Part shown: positions 20,667 to 30,336 of the stretch, one piece after another
Position numbering within the stretch: the first letter of the stretch is position 1
Layout: each line of letters begins with the position of its first letter
Assembly (NCBI RefSeq): GCF_000330505.1
Contig: NW_004440426.1
Span: 77,597-141,596 of the forward strand
Direction of reading: 5' to 3'
DNA: 64,000 nt
DNA from: Entamoeba invadens IP1
Taxonomy: Eukaryota > Evosea > Mastigamoebida > Endamoebidae
Translations under genes and position numbers: made by a program
The notes under the pieces: generated by a model
What the model saw: only the letters and a program-made list of their open reading frames with translations
What the model was told of the DNA's origin: nothing
Database searches by the model: none

Positions 20667-21838
20667 TATGAATTGGAAGATGTTTGATTTATTGTTTAAA
20701 TTTGTTACATTATTATTATTTATAACAATGACTTTTAAAATTAATTTTATTTGTCATTTGATTCTTTTTGTATTATAATATAATTTTTGTATGAAATGTG
20801 TTTTTAATGGATGACAAATGAACTTAACAAACACATTATTTGAATGATTTTATTTAAATCGAATAAATATTTTAGTTTTTATCATATCAAATAATAATAG
20901 AGTATTAACATTTTTTGTTTTAATTCAATACTACACTGTTTTAATAATTTAAATGGCGTATTTTTTTAATTCTTAATTATGTTATAAAATCGTTGAAAAT
21001 TGATATTTGAATTGATTATCCATCAATAATTTCATGATTGTTAAGATGTTGTTAATTTTGATTTGTCTTTAATATTTATGTTTTTCGATTAACATTGAAA
21101 GATGGTTAAAAAACAATGTTAATAAATAACATAATGATCGTAATCATTAATGGTGTATGGTTTTAAAGAAATTGTATATATTAATGTTTACATAACATAA
21201 ATAATGGTATTTGTTAAAATACAGAACAATTCTTATCTTCATTAAAATAATGTTTACATGATTTATTTGTAATTCGTTTAATGTCACAAACAATTTAGAC
21301 TTTATAAGTAGATAACATCAACAATTTACTTTTTTAAATATATATCACCATTTATCATTCATAATTATATTCAAGTGAGTAAATAAATATGTATATATTT
21401 ATTGAATTCAAAAACAAGTTTGACTTAATTAATATTTTTAATGATATTTATACGGGACCTANNNNNNNNNNNNNNNNNNNNNNNNNNNNNNNNNNNNNNN
21501 NNNNNNNNNNNNNNNNNNNNNNNNNNNNNNNNNNNNNNNNNNNNNNNNNNNNNNNNNNNNNTAGGTCCCTATTTATACAATGAAAATAGTTGTTATATTA
21601 ATTTTTATTAAACTGTTAATTATCGTTTGAAATGTATAACAACAACAACTAAAACTTGTTATCAATTTTAATAATGAAACATCACTTTTAAATAAGATCG
21701 AATGTATAACAACAAAAACATTTTAACATTTTAATTTTATTTAATATCTTTATGAATAATTTATCAACAAATCGAAATAAATGTTCAAGTTGTACTATAT
21801 AATAATGTAAATTTAAACTCAATTGTTATTATTTCACC
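20667..21838. other. AT-rich intergenic stretch with assembly gap
   Basis: Low-complexity A+T on both sides of a 100-base N run; nothing else recognised. Confidence 0.6.
21462..21561. other. Assembly gap (100 N)
   Basis: Exactly 100 N, the conventional size for a gap of unknown length. It is bordered by GGGACCTA on the left and TAGGTCCC on the right, which are reverse complements. Confidence 0.98.
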
Positions 21839-22513
21839 ATGTCTATGCCAGACTCTATTCGATTTGTAATAATATCAGACACACATCGTAAACACTCTTT
21901 TCTCTCTCTTCCTCGTGGTGACTTTCTAATCCACTGTGGGGACTTTTCAAATAGTAAAGAGTATTCTATAAGAAAATTTGCAAAATGGCTTCATTCCCAA
22001 CACTTTCTCCACAAACTAATTGTCTTAGGAAATAACGAGCTCAAAATCACAAAAAGCACAGAACAGATATCCAAGTGGATATCTGAAGAATGTTCCGAAG
22101 CCGTTCTTTTAATCAATCAAAGTGTGACTATTGACGATTTTGTCTTCTATGGAGCAAATTGGGGCTTTAATGGTGAAGAATCTTTTCAACCAGATCCAAC
22201 AAAGACGTTTGTATTTTTATCACACCAACCACCTTACAATATTTTAGATATGATGGCGGTCTCGTCACTATCATCACCATCGTTTCATGGTGGGTCTCAC
22301 CCTATTTTAGACTTTATCAGTAAGAACAAGCCCAAGTTAGTTTGTTTTGGTCACTCACACAATTGTTTTGGTGTAATGAAAGACGAGACCACCACTTATG
22401 TCAATGCGACATTTGTGAACAATTTAAGTATCCCAGTGAAAGGGGCGGTTATATTAAAATACATTGATGGAGAATTTGTGAGAAAAGGGTACAATTTTTT
22501 TAAAACAATTTGA
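21839..22513 (+). CDS. MPPED-family metallophosphoesterase, altered active site
   Basis: 224 residues from the ATG at 21839. The fold and motif order match the MPPED1/MPPED2 group of calcineurin-like phosphoesterases: SDTH (13-16), HCGDF (32-36), then GNNE (64-67), a YGANWGFN strand, FLSHQPP, FGHSH near residue 170 and a final TTYVNATF. In the family the third motif is GNHE; the histidine, a catalytic acid, is asparagine here. Metal ligands in the other motifs are intact, including the GHSH histidines. The protein may therefore be a weak or substrate-shifted enzyme. No signal peptide; probably cytosolic. Substrate unknown (the mammalian members act on cyclic nucleotides). Confidence 0.85.
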   Translation: MSMPDSIRFVIISDTHRKHSFLSLPRGDFLIHCGDFSNSKEYSIRKFAKWLHSQHFLHKLIVLGNNELKITKSTEQISKWISEECSEAVLLINQSVTIDDFVFYGANWGFNGEESFQPDPTKTFVFLSHQPPYNILDMMAVSSLSSPSFHGGSHPILDFISKNKPKLVCFGHSHNCFGVMKDETTTYVNATFVNNLSIPVKGAVILKYIDGEFVRKGYNFFKTI

Positions 22514-22741
22514 TTTCTTTTTATTTCATCTTCCGTTTCATAATAGAAACATGTTATTCAAAAACAATAACAAACAATATTCTTATAATACTTTATAAAT
22601 ATATTTATACAAACAAAATAACAATAAAACAATTTCCAAACAATGAATTAAAAATATGTTGAAAGTACTTCAATTGTGTTTGATTGTGCTATATGAAGTG
22701 AGTTGATAATCGGAAGGTATTACAATGCGTTTAGAGTGTCT

Positions 22742-23173
22742 TCATGTCAACACAACAGAAAGTTGTTTCCCTTTCCCAACAAAAAGTGCCATGTGTATCA
22801 TTGGTAATCCAACAATAAATCCAAGATCGACAACAAACGACGACAAGAAGCCCAAAAGTGAAGAGATGATAAGTGCAAGTAAAATAAGAGAGAAAAACAA
22901 AAAGACTGCACATTTGGCGTTCTTCATTTCGTGAGGAAAAAACAGAGTTGCAAGTGGGACGATTGTCACAAACACGGTGGGGAGTAAAAAATCTTTGTTG
23001 ATCAAGAGAAACACACATTGAATTGTCAATATCATCAAGAAATATACTAATGAATACCTCTCGATATTCCGAATTGAACGGACAAGTACAACATTAAAAC
23101 TTTCAGGACACAAGTCGTAGTTTTGTGTCAAAACTTCTTCTAAAAGTCCGATCAACTCGTTGAACCCCTTCAT
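22742..23173 (-). CDS. PRA1/Yip3-like membrane protein
   Basis: 143 residues from the ATG at 23173. After about 38 soluble residues comes a pair of long hydrophobic blocks (YSLVYFLMILTIQCVFLLI with LLPTVFVTIVPLATLFF, and FFSLILLALIISSLLGFLSS with DLGFIVGLPMIHMALF), separated by a short charged loop. Two bipartite hydrophobic hairpins in a protein of about 150-180 residues, with a late histidine (MIHMAL), is the layout of PRA1 (prenylated Rab acceptor) proteins, which sit in Golgi/ER membranes and handle prenylated Rab GTPases. The match is by topology and scattered residues, so the family call is moderate; a reticulon-type hairpin protein is the main alternative. Confidence 0.6.
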   Translation of the reverse strand: MKGFNELIGLLEEVLTQNYDLCPESFNVVLVRSIRNIERYSLVYFLMILTIQCVFLLINKDFLLPTVFVTIVPLATLFFPHEMKNAKCAVFLFFSLILLALIISSLLGFLSSFVVDLGFIVGLPMIHMALFVGKGKQLSVVLT

Positions 23174-24211
23174 ATATTTTTTCAGTCTTTTTCCAATTCA
23201 GTTGGATAATTGAATAATTATGATTAGTTTTATTATAGTTCAAATGGAAAATTTTTTGTGTTTGGTCGACTTTTCAATAAACCGATTTTGGTAGAATTGG
23301 GTGGGGAAACTATAAACAATTTAGGTTTTTTAACTCACCACAAAAGTGTTTTGTATAAAAAAATACTATGTGGTATGGTTTTGTTATTAATTGTTTTATA
23401 GTTAAAAAAATAAAATGAAAAAATAATATCAGTTATTATAAAACTTTAAAAACCATTTATACAAAGTTTTTTAATCTATTTTAGAAATTTAACAATTGTT
23501 ATAACAAAATAATTAAAATATATTATTCAAACAAGTTTTCATATTAGTTTGTTGAAAAAAAAATGCCAAATTAAATTACTATATATTATAATAGATATTA
23601 AATATATTATTGATTTGAAACAATAATTAAATATTTAATTTAATTTACTAAACTTCAAATTTAAATATGAAATGTTTTTTACAGAATGTATAAAAGTAGA
23701 ACTTGTTACTATTGATTCAAAGTGTTTAACTAATCAACTTTAGTCTTTTTGTACTCATCAATTACTTGTATAAAATGATGTTGAAAACTTAAAGCAAAAT
23801 CATGAAATGATAGGATACTTTTGTACGTTTTTTGATACAAAAAGTTCGAAAATAAAAAAGAGATAGTCAATAAAATTAATTAAATATAATATATAAAATT
23901 AACAATTATAGTTAAATTTGGTATTAATACGAAGAAATAAGACCAAGGAGAGTTTTTTACACCAATATTCATTTACTTATTTAACTCTCGTTCTTATTTC
24001 ATGTTCATAAACAAACTATACAATTACAATAAAAAAGTTAACTGTAATAATAAAAATGTGATGATTAAAAACAGCAAAACGAATCTTAGTAAAATAGGAG
24101 TAAAAAGTGAATGAAAAAGATAGAAATCCAAAATATCTAGAACCCAAATGGAAGTTGAATTGACGGTGAAGAAAAGAAAGTGAGATCCATCTCCTTTCTC
24201 AAATTGATTAA
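23174..24211. other. AT-rich intergenic stretch
   Basis: Low-complexity A+T, no supported gene or RNA. A short minus-strand ORF at 24024-24218 is hydrophobic by composition only. Confidence 0.55.
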
Positions 24212-25308
24212 ATGCCAATCATCAAGATCAAAGTGAAACAAGGGACTGCAAACAAGATTGTGAATGTGGAACGAACGCTTCCCAACATCCACGAAGTCTT
24301 TGTAGCTGAATTGAAAAAGAAGTATCCCAATTACTTATTTGATATAGTATACAAAGGTGACACCACTCCAATTATAATTACAGATAATAAGACTTTAACT
24401 GATGCCATAGACCACTGTGTGAATAAAAAAGAGGCTTTCTTACAACTTGAAGCCCAAGACAAAATTAAAGAAGAACCAAAACCAAAAGAAGAACCAAAAA
24501 AAGTTGAACCAAAAGAACAACAAAAGAAAGAAGAACCAAAGCCAAAAGCCGACGTCAAAAAAGAGGAACCAAAGAAGACGGAGCCCAAAAAAGAGGAGAA
24601 AAAAGAGGAACCCAAAACACCAGCAAAAGCTCAACCCCCACAAAGTCCCGAGAAACAAAGTGCTCCCAAGTTTTGTCCCAATTGTGGAGTGAAGTTAAAT
24701 GGCTCTGTCAAATTCTGTTCCGAGTGTGGCGCCAAAATAGGAGGAGAGACCACTTCCACAAAAAAAGAGAGTGAAAAGCCCAAAGAGCAAGAAAAGCCTG
24801 CGACTATAATAAGTGCGGAGTTATGTGCGAAGTGTGGTAAACCCGTTGCGGGTGGTATTAAAGCCATTGGAAAGTTTTATCATGAAGTTTGTTTATTGAT
24901 TACCTTCACCGTATTTAAACACTTGAAATGCAGTGGAAGTGACTGATAGGATTGCTTTGTATGTACCTTGTGTGGGGAGAAGTTTGGAGGGGATAGAAAG
25001 ATTATGGAACACAACGGGGATGTCGTGTGTAGTCTCTGTTATGAAGAAACTTATGTGGAGAGATGTTACAAGTGCGGGAAGCCCCTCGTTGGTAAATATT
25101 TGGTTGTAGATGGTCACAATTACCACGACACGTTCGTTCTTTTGATATGTTATTCATATAATTAGTAACTCTAATATAATATACTATAAGTATAGTACAT
25201 TTATACTCATCATGTAGATGCTTTGTATGTTCGAGATGTGGCGAGAAATTCTCCGGGTCCTACATGATCACATCGGAGGGCCTCCCCGTCTGCAAAAAAT
25301 GCGCGTAA
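24212..25308 (+). CDS. PB1-like / zinc-ribbon / double-LIM protein (3 exons)
   Basis: Exons 24212-24886, 24950-25131 and 25218-25308 give 315 residues. Intron 1 (63 nt) starts GTTTGT and ends TAG; intron 2 (86 nt) starts GTTCGT and ends TAG. Both restore LIM domains that are otherwise cut. Residues 1-85 resemble a PB1 domain (IKIKVKQGTANKI, then DIVYKGDTTPIIITDNKTL). Then comes an array of KKEEPKP-type repeats (88-145), a zinc ribbon CPNC...CSEC (about 154-172), LIM1 (about 206-255: CAKC, H, CFVCTLC, CSLC) and LIM2 (264-314: CYKC, H, CFVCSRC, CKKC). LIM and PB1 domains mediate protein contacts, so an adaptor in cytoskeletal or signalling complexes is likely. All zinc ligands are present. Confidence 0.9.
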
Positions 25309-25679
25309 TTGACTTTCATTCTAGTAGGTTCCTTTCTTGGGATTGTATTCTTCTGATTGATTCAACTAACTATAAATATAGTTAAAAATACAATAGCCAC
25401 TGGTTATTTCGAAAGAGATTTTTAATTGAGAATTTTATAATTAGAAATAGTTTTTTTCTTTAAATATCAAAAATATTAATTTTAAAATAGAAAAAAGATT
25501 TTTGTGTTTTTTTGGTCGAAAAACCCGTCACTCATCGGGTTGACGACCGAAATGTTTTTAATTAAACATCCATAAAATTAATGCTCTCTCTTATAGTATA
25601 TTTATAGTTTAATAAACCAATAATAAACTATACGAGAAGGTTAAGTATTTATAATAGAAAAAGAACAAGAAAAACAGAG
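25309..25679. other. Intergenic stretch with a strong hairpin
   Basis: AT-rich except for 25514-25548, where GGTCG/CGACC and AACCCG/CGGGTT form a two-step stem. Nothing else recognised. Confidence 0.5.
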
Positions 25680-26621
25680 ATGCCTCGAAAGGCAAAGGCA
25701 CCACAAGGAGAGGACACGTTACGTGAGGCGAATAGGCGCAAGAAAGAACGAGCGAAGAATTCCGAGTGCTACCAATTAGGATTTCTGATCTTTCTGTTAG
25801 TACAACACAATCGGGAGGTAGTAGTCCAAAACACGGAAAAGAAGTCGAAAAAGACGGAACAGTATTACCACGTCTCAGAGGTTCGCACGGACCAGATATT
25901 CAAGTTAAAAGAGGAGGCGGAGAAGGAGGCGCTTGAGAAGGCGAATTTAGTGCAGAATGAAGTTCAACGGAAACGGTATTATCAGAAGAATTGTATGTCA
26001 GTGAGTTTCAATTGGTTAGTCGAGATGTTAGAGGAGCTTGGCTACAGCTTTGATGTCTTAAAGTCGAAAGAGAGTGAGAACACTGTGAAGATGAAACGCT
26101 TTAAAAAGGTGAAATATGCGATGCAATCGTATGATAAAGATGTCATCGACTCTGTTGGGAAGAAGACATTGGAATACCTTCATCAACGGTTTGAGGAGAA
26201 CAATAACAAAGAGATTGTCGTTGATGTTCGAATGAACTTAACTGTGTCAATTGAGACGAAAGAGAATTTACAACACAAGAATGAAGGCGAAGAGAAGGAT
26301 GATGAGAAAACACTCTTTGAAGTGGAGAAGAAAGAGTTGTTCTTAGAAGAACCCAACCCTCAACAGATGGAAGTGTGTAATAAAAACACTTTCTCTAATG
26401 CAAGTGGACTCATGAGTATGGCTACATACCCATCAGCTACTCAATACCTCCCTTTGGTATTCGACCAAGAGAATCCGCCACTATTCGACGACAAACAGAC
26501 CTTTCATTTCGAGAAAAAAGAAGAAAACGAGACGGAGGCAGTCACTTCATTCTCGAGTTATTTACCAACATCGACGGAACTCTCGCTTGGATCAAACTCG
26601 ACGACGTTTCAGTACCTCTGA
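25680..26621 (+). CDS. Basic/acidic protein of unknown function
   Basis: 313 residues from the ATG at 25680. The N-terminus is basic (MPRKAK, RRKKERAKNSE), with a short hydrophobic helix (YQLGFLIFLLVQ) too brief for a confident membrane span. A central helical region (about 70-180) contains KRYYQKNCMSVSFNWLVEML and a lysine-rich patch. The C-terminal third is acidic and rich in S, T, E and aromatic residues (for example SATQYLPLVFDQENPPLFDD), resembling a disordered activation-type tail. The layout of basic N-terminus, helical core and acidic tail would suit a DNA- or RNA-associated regulator, but this is inference; I recognise no domain. Codon use is GC-richer than the intergenic background, supporting a real gene. 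Confidence 0.65.
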   Translation: MPRKAKAPQGEDTLREANRRKKERAKNSECYQLGFLIFLLVQHNREVVVQNTEKKSKKTEQYYHVSEVRTDQIFKLKEEAEKEALEKANLVQNEVQRKRYYQKNCMSVSFNWLVEMLEELGYSFDVLKSKESENTVKMKRFKKVKYAMQSYDKDVIDSVGKKTLEYLHQRFEENNNKEIVVDVRMNLTVSIETKENLQHKNEGEEKDDEKTLFEVEKKELFLEEPNPQQMEVCNKNTFSNASGLMSMATYPSATQYLPLVFDQENPPLFDDKQTFHFEKKEENETEAVTSFSSYLPTSTELSLGSNSTTFQYL

Positions 26622-26721
26622 ACCGTCTTTTGTGTAGTTCTCTGTTTATTTAGTGGTGTTTAGGTTATACTATACATTTCTAGTTCAGTTGTTATTAAGT
26701 AATAGTACATGTATAAATAGG

Positions 26722-28011
26722 TTAGAACCAATTGTAGATCTTAAACAAGACGATCCCAACGATAGTCCAGATAATACAGATGCCTATAATCAAGGAGAAC
26801 CAGACAAGGCTTGGATCATTCTGCCCAGGCACTGTGACGTTCATTCCAAAGAGTGCTGCGATGAATGTCATTGGCAAGAAGAGTGTTGCAATGGCACCAA
26901 ATTTCTTCATCAATTGATTTTCTTCTTCTGAGTATCTATTCACACTTAACGAGATTTTTGCTAAATAAGTTTCTTGGTGGTTTTCGATATTGTGCGTCAG
27001 TGAAGAGAGTTTCTCTAAGAGTCTGACGGTGTCATCCAAAATGTCACGAAGGTAAATTTTGAGATTTTTTGAGACCATGTGCGACTTCGACTTCAAGATG
27101 AACCGCAAAAATGACTTCTTCGGAGAGACAAGAAACTGCAGCAAATTGGTCCGCTTTTTCAAGTCGCCAATTCGACTTAAGAACTCGTCTTGATCATCAT
27201 GTAATAACACCAGTGACAATTGTTCGATTGAAAATACGTCTGAATAGAGTCGTTCATTCAAGACATTAAATTTCGAAATGATCAACTCTAAGATGGCGTA
27301 GAGTACCCAATGCGCACTTGGAAATGTTCCTTGATATTTGTCTCGTATTCTAACTCTCACTTCTGACACTGATAATATGGGTTCTGTGTGGATCGTCAAA
27401 ATCACATTCTTCTTCACAACGATGTTAAGTAAATACGTTTTAAGGATATTGGTGTCATCTATATATCGCATCTCAACTACAGAAATGGCAAAATAGTCTT
27501 CAAAGAATGCAGCCTTCTCTCGTGAATCTGGGGTAAACCAATCGTCTATAGTCAAAGGATGAAGATTGAAGACTTGTTCAAGTACTTTAGCGGAATCATC
27601 CGTCGGAGGACATATATCAAGCCACATCGGGATCTTTTCTAATTTCTGTCCACTCGACGTCGCTCGGTCTTTCATCGAGTATAACTCCTTCGCAGTAATG
27701 ACTTTCCCAGACGAAAATTGCTGACCAAACGCGACAAAAACAGTGTCAGAGACTTCCCCATGTAAATCGTGGTCTAACGGAATGTTTTGAACTTCTTCTT
27801 CTTTCTCTTTCCCATCAGCTGCCCAGTCTGACTGTAATATCCCATCATCAATATCTTCCTCTTGCTCCGTTTCAACAAAATCTATGTCTTCGTCCTCACC
27901 AGTTGTTTCTTGATCAGTCATAAGATTCTGATTTGGAGAGGGGGAGTTCGGAGGATGTCCTTGAATGCGACGACGTTGGGCATCGGGATGGGGAATCGTG
28001 TGGGGCTGCAT
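26722..28011 (-). CDS. CorA-type Mg2+ channel
   Basis: 429 residues from the ATG at 28011. The first about 90 residues are a disordered, acidic cytosolic extension. The middle is the CorA funnel domain, with LHPLTIDDWFTPDSREK followed by long helices carrying a willow-like coiled coil (LLEKLSSLTHNIENHQETY). The C-terminus has the two family membrane helices: TLFLPMTFIAALFGMNV with the signature GMN at its end, then WFSLIIGICIIWTIVGIVLF. The loop between helices is VPGQND. GMN is essential for ion selection in CorA/Mrs2 channels, so the protein should conduct Mg2+ (or Co2+/Ni2+). No mitochondrial targeting peptide is seen, consistent with a plasma or vesicle membrane location. Confidence 0.95.
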   Translation of the reverse strand: MQPHTIPHPDAQRRRIQGHPPNSPSPNQNLMTDQETTGEDEDIDFVETEQEEDIDDGILQSDWAADGKEKEEEVQNIPLDHDLHGEVSDTVFVAFGQQFSSGKVITAKELYSMKDRATSSGQKLEKIPMWLDICPPTDDSAKVLEQVFNLHPLTIDDWFTPDSREKAAFFEDYFAISVVEMRYIDDTNILKTYLLNIVVKKNVILTIHTEPILSVSEVRVRIRDKYQGTFPSAHWVLYAILELIISKFNVLNERLYSDVFSIEQLSLVLLHDDQDEFLSRIGDLKKRTNLLQFLVSPKKSFLRFILKSKSHMVSKNLKIYLRDILDDTVRLLEKLSSLTHNIENHQETYLAKISLSVNRYSEEENQLMKKFGAIATLFLPMTFIAALFGMNVTVPGQNDPSLVWFSLIIGICIIWTIVGIVLFKIYNWF

Positions 28012-28763
28012 GTGCTTTTGGAGATGATATAGTTCTTTTGGTAGTTTTGATATTATTAATTGATAGTTTGTTTGGATTAGTAAATTAATTAATGCTTATT
28101 AACTCATTTTTTTGATTATTTTTCAATGGATTTTTGGGGACATTTTTGGTGAATAGAAATAGGTTTATATTTAATTTATTGTAATATAATTTATAATACA
28201 GCAAAAATGAAATGTAAAACAAAAATTAATTAATATTGTTAGTAAATATTTAATACATATTTTAGATATAAGACAACAATAATAATAATATCCTAACAAC
28301 AAAATCAAAAAATGGAATAATTCTGATGAATTTAGTTTGTTTATAATAAAAATAATTAAATGGATTGTTCAAATGAAAAAGTTATCAAGAAAAATGACAA
28401 ATTTTGTACGATCACCTAACAATATCACAAAAAAAGTGGTACAAAAAACGTGTTTTTCTTTTTGTTGAAGTTCAAGTTAAAAAAAGTGTAGATTAAGAAA
28501 AATAAAATGTTAATGTTAACAATATTAAAATGTAAAAATATTAAGTGATAGAGTACTTTACTTGTTTTGATTCAGGGAATCGAAATTTTACAGTGAAATT
28601 GCCATATTATGAACTCATAATAACAGTACAATTTAAGTGTTATAATCGGGAATACAATATATAACAAACATTTAAAATGTTTTGAGCTTTCTAAATGTAT
28701 TTAAAAAAATTACTTTGAGTATAAAAAGGTACAAACTTAGTAAATTTTCACAATTTAAATATC
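28012..28763. other. AT-rich intergenic stretch
   Basis: Low-complexity A+T. The sequence GTATAAAAAGGTAC around 28719-28732, some 35 bases before the next ATG, may be a TATA-type promoter element. Confidence 0.45.
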
Positions 28764-29465
28764 ATGGGCAATCGAGCATCTCAAACATTCACAAGTGTGT
28801 TGAATATACAAAAACACACTAAGAAAGTACACCACAAAAAGATCTCGACATTCAATAACAAGAATATAAAACCCCATAATTTATATCAAGTGGACAAAGT
28901 ATGTGTAAGTGATAAAGATGAATGTGTGCCAGAAGATATTTCATTACTTGCATTCCTTATCTCAAAATCAGTCAAACAAAATATTAAAATGTTATATGAC
29001 AGTGCACTCGCTGGGTTTGAAGGAAGAGACTTGGTGTCTTCTATTCAATACAATTCGCACCTTCTATTTATTATAGAAAGTGACAAAGACTTCTTTGGGT
29101 TTTATCAAAGAGACACATTTGACCCTCAAATGAATATAAAGTCCAATATGAGACAAGCCAATGCTAAGTCGGAAGAGGTATTACTCTTCTCTTTAAATAA
29201 AACCACAAACAAAGACATCGTTCCTTTGTTCTTTAAAAAAAATTGTGTCACAAAACACTCGTTTTCTGTGTATGACAACTACCACAATTTGTTTATGAAT
29301 TGTTCAGGGGCATTTTGGATTGAAAATAATGGGACGGTCTTTTTCAATACTAGTTTACCAAAGTGTTTTGATGTCTCATCTTCAAACAGAAATTCAATAT
29401 ACTCCAACAATTCAATGAAGTGTAAATTGAAGATCAATAGATTTTGTGTTGTAACTTGTTTGTAA
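28764..29465 (+). CDS. TLDc-like protein, putatively myristoylated
   Basis: 233 residues from the ATG at 28764. The N-terminus MGNRAS fits the N-myristoylation consensus (Gly2, Ser6). A TLDc-like core covers about residues 55-190: a helix (LLAFLISKSVKQNIKML), then strands LLFIIESDKDFFGFYQRD and EEVLLFSLNKT, then alternating aromatic-glycine strands. The C-terminus ends in a few cysteines. It is the intact relative of the broken gene at 2318-2963. The amoebic TLDc-like family is large and uncharacterised; peripheral membrane attachment is an inference from the lipidation motif. Intronless. Confidence 0.75.
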   Translation: MGNRASQTFTSVLNIQKHTKKVHHKKISTFNNKNIKPHNLYQVDKVCVSDKDECVPEDISLLAFLISKSVKQNIKMLYDSALAGFEGRDLVSSIQYNSHLLFIIESDKDFFGFYQRDTFDPQMNIKSNMRQANAKSEEVLLFSLNKTTNKDIVPLFFKKNCVTKHSFSVYDNYHNLFMNCSGAFWIENNGTVFFNTSLPKCFDVSSSNRNSIYSNNSMKCKLKINRFCVVTCL

Positions 29466-29974
29466 TTTGTATGTTGTGTTTATTGTTAGTTAGTATAAAG
29501 ATAAAACAAAACATCAATAACTCTTTGATACTTATCTTTTATAATATATAATGTGATTTATATACTATTTTATTATAATTATCAAATTTTATCTTCAAAA
29601 ACTATTAAAATTAATATTAAATATATATTTTTTTATTATTGTTATTATTATATTAATATAATACATTTTATTATTATATTAGATATGTTAATGTATCATA
29701 TATTTAACAATAATTTACTATAACATTTTTTAATACTATTCTGTATCATTTACAAAACTATTATTATATTTGGTTTTTTATAATTGTTATTAATTTTGTT
29801 TTTTATCTTCAACCCTAAAAGATAAAAAAGTGAATCATTACTATTTAATATTTTTATTATAAATTATAATTCAGTCATTGAGTTTTAGTGAACTATACAT
29901 AATAATAAGAAATTATAAACTATTGAACCCTGCCACATCACGACATGTATATAAAGAACGGTGAATTCCATTCA
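29466..29974. other. AT-rich intergenic stretch upstream of U2
   Basis: Low-complexity A+T; the last 30 bases hold the TATA-like element of the U2 gene. Confidence 0.6.
29948..29955 (+). promoter_or_regulatory. TATA-like element of the U2 snRNA gene
   Basis: TATATAAA lies 20-27 bases upstream of the inferred U2 5' end, the usual distance for a TATA box. Whether the gene is read by polymerase II or III cannot be told from it. Confidence 0.55.
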
Positions 29975-30160
29975 ATCCTTCTCGGCCTTTATGGCTTTGA
30001 TCAAGTGTAGTATCTGTTCTAGCAAGCTTAATATCTTGCTCACCTCTACGGAGGTGCAAATATTAAACAATTTTTGCGCTGGGGTTTAGTCGTGTTGAGG
30101 CTTGCCAAAGACACGACTAGACAAGAATGTGCTTGGCTACGGCCTTGTCGCATTCGCCCT
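29975..30160 (+). ncRNA. U2: U2 small nuclear RNA
   Basis: The 5' part matches conserved U2 almost base for base: CTTCTCGGCCTTTATGGC (stem-loop I), GATCAAGTGTAG and TATCTGTTCT, including the GTAGTA branch-site-pairing element (30007-30012). Stem-loop IIa (GCAAG 30022-30026 with CTTGC 30035-30039), IIb (CACCTC 30041-30046 with GAGGTG 30051-30056), an Sm site AATTTTTG (30069-30076), stem III (9 bp, 30087-30095 with 30111-30119) and stem IV (7 bp, 30125-30131 with 30149-30155) follow in canonical order. Length is about 186 nt as in other eukaryotes. The 5' end is set by homology and the 3' end just past stem IV is approximate. Confidence 0.97.
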
Positions 30161-30336
30161 TTACTTAACTTCATTTTATTTTTTATTATATATTAACTTT
30201 TTATAGTCTATATGAATTTATTTTAATAAACTATTTTTTATAATAATATTTTTATAAAAATTAATACACCACAATTATATTATTAAATAATATATTATTA
30301 TAAAATTAGTAATTATAAAAAGTCAATGAATTACTA

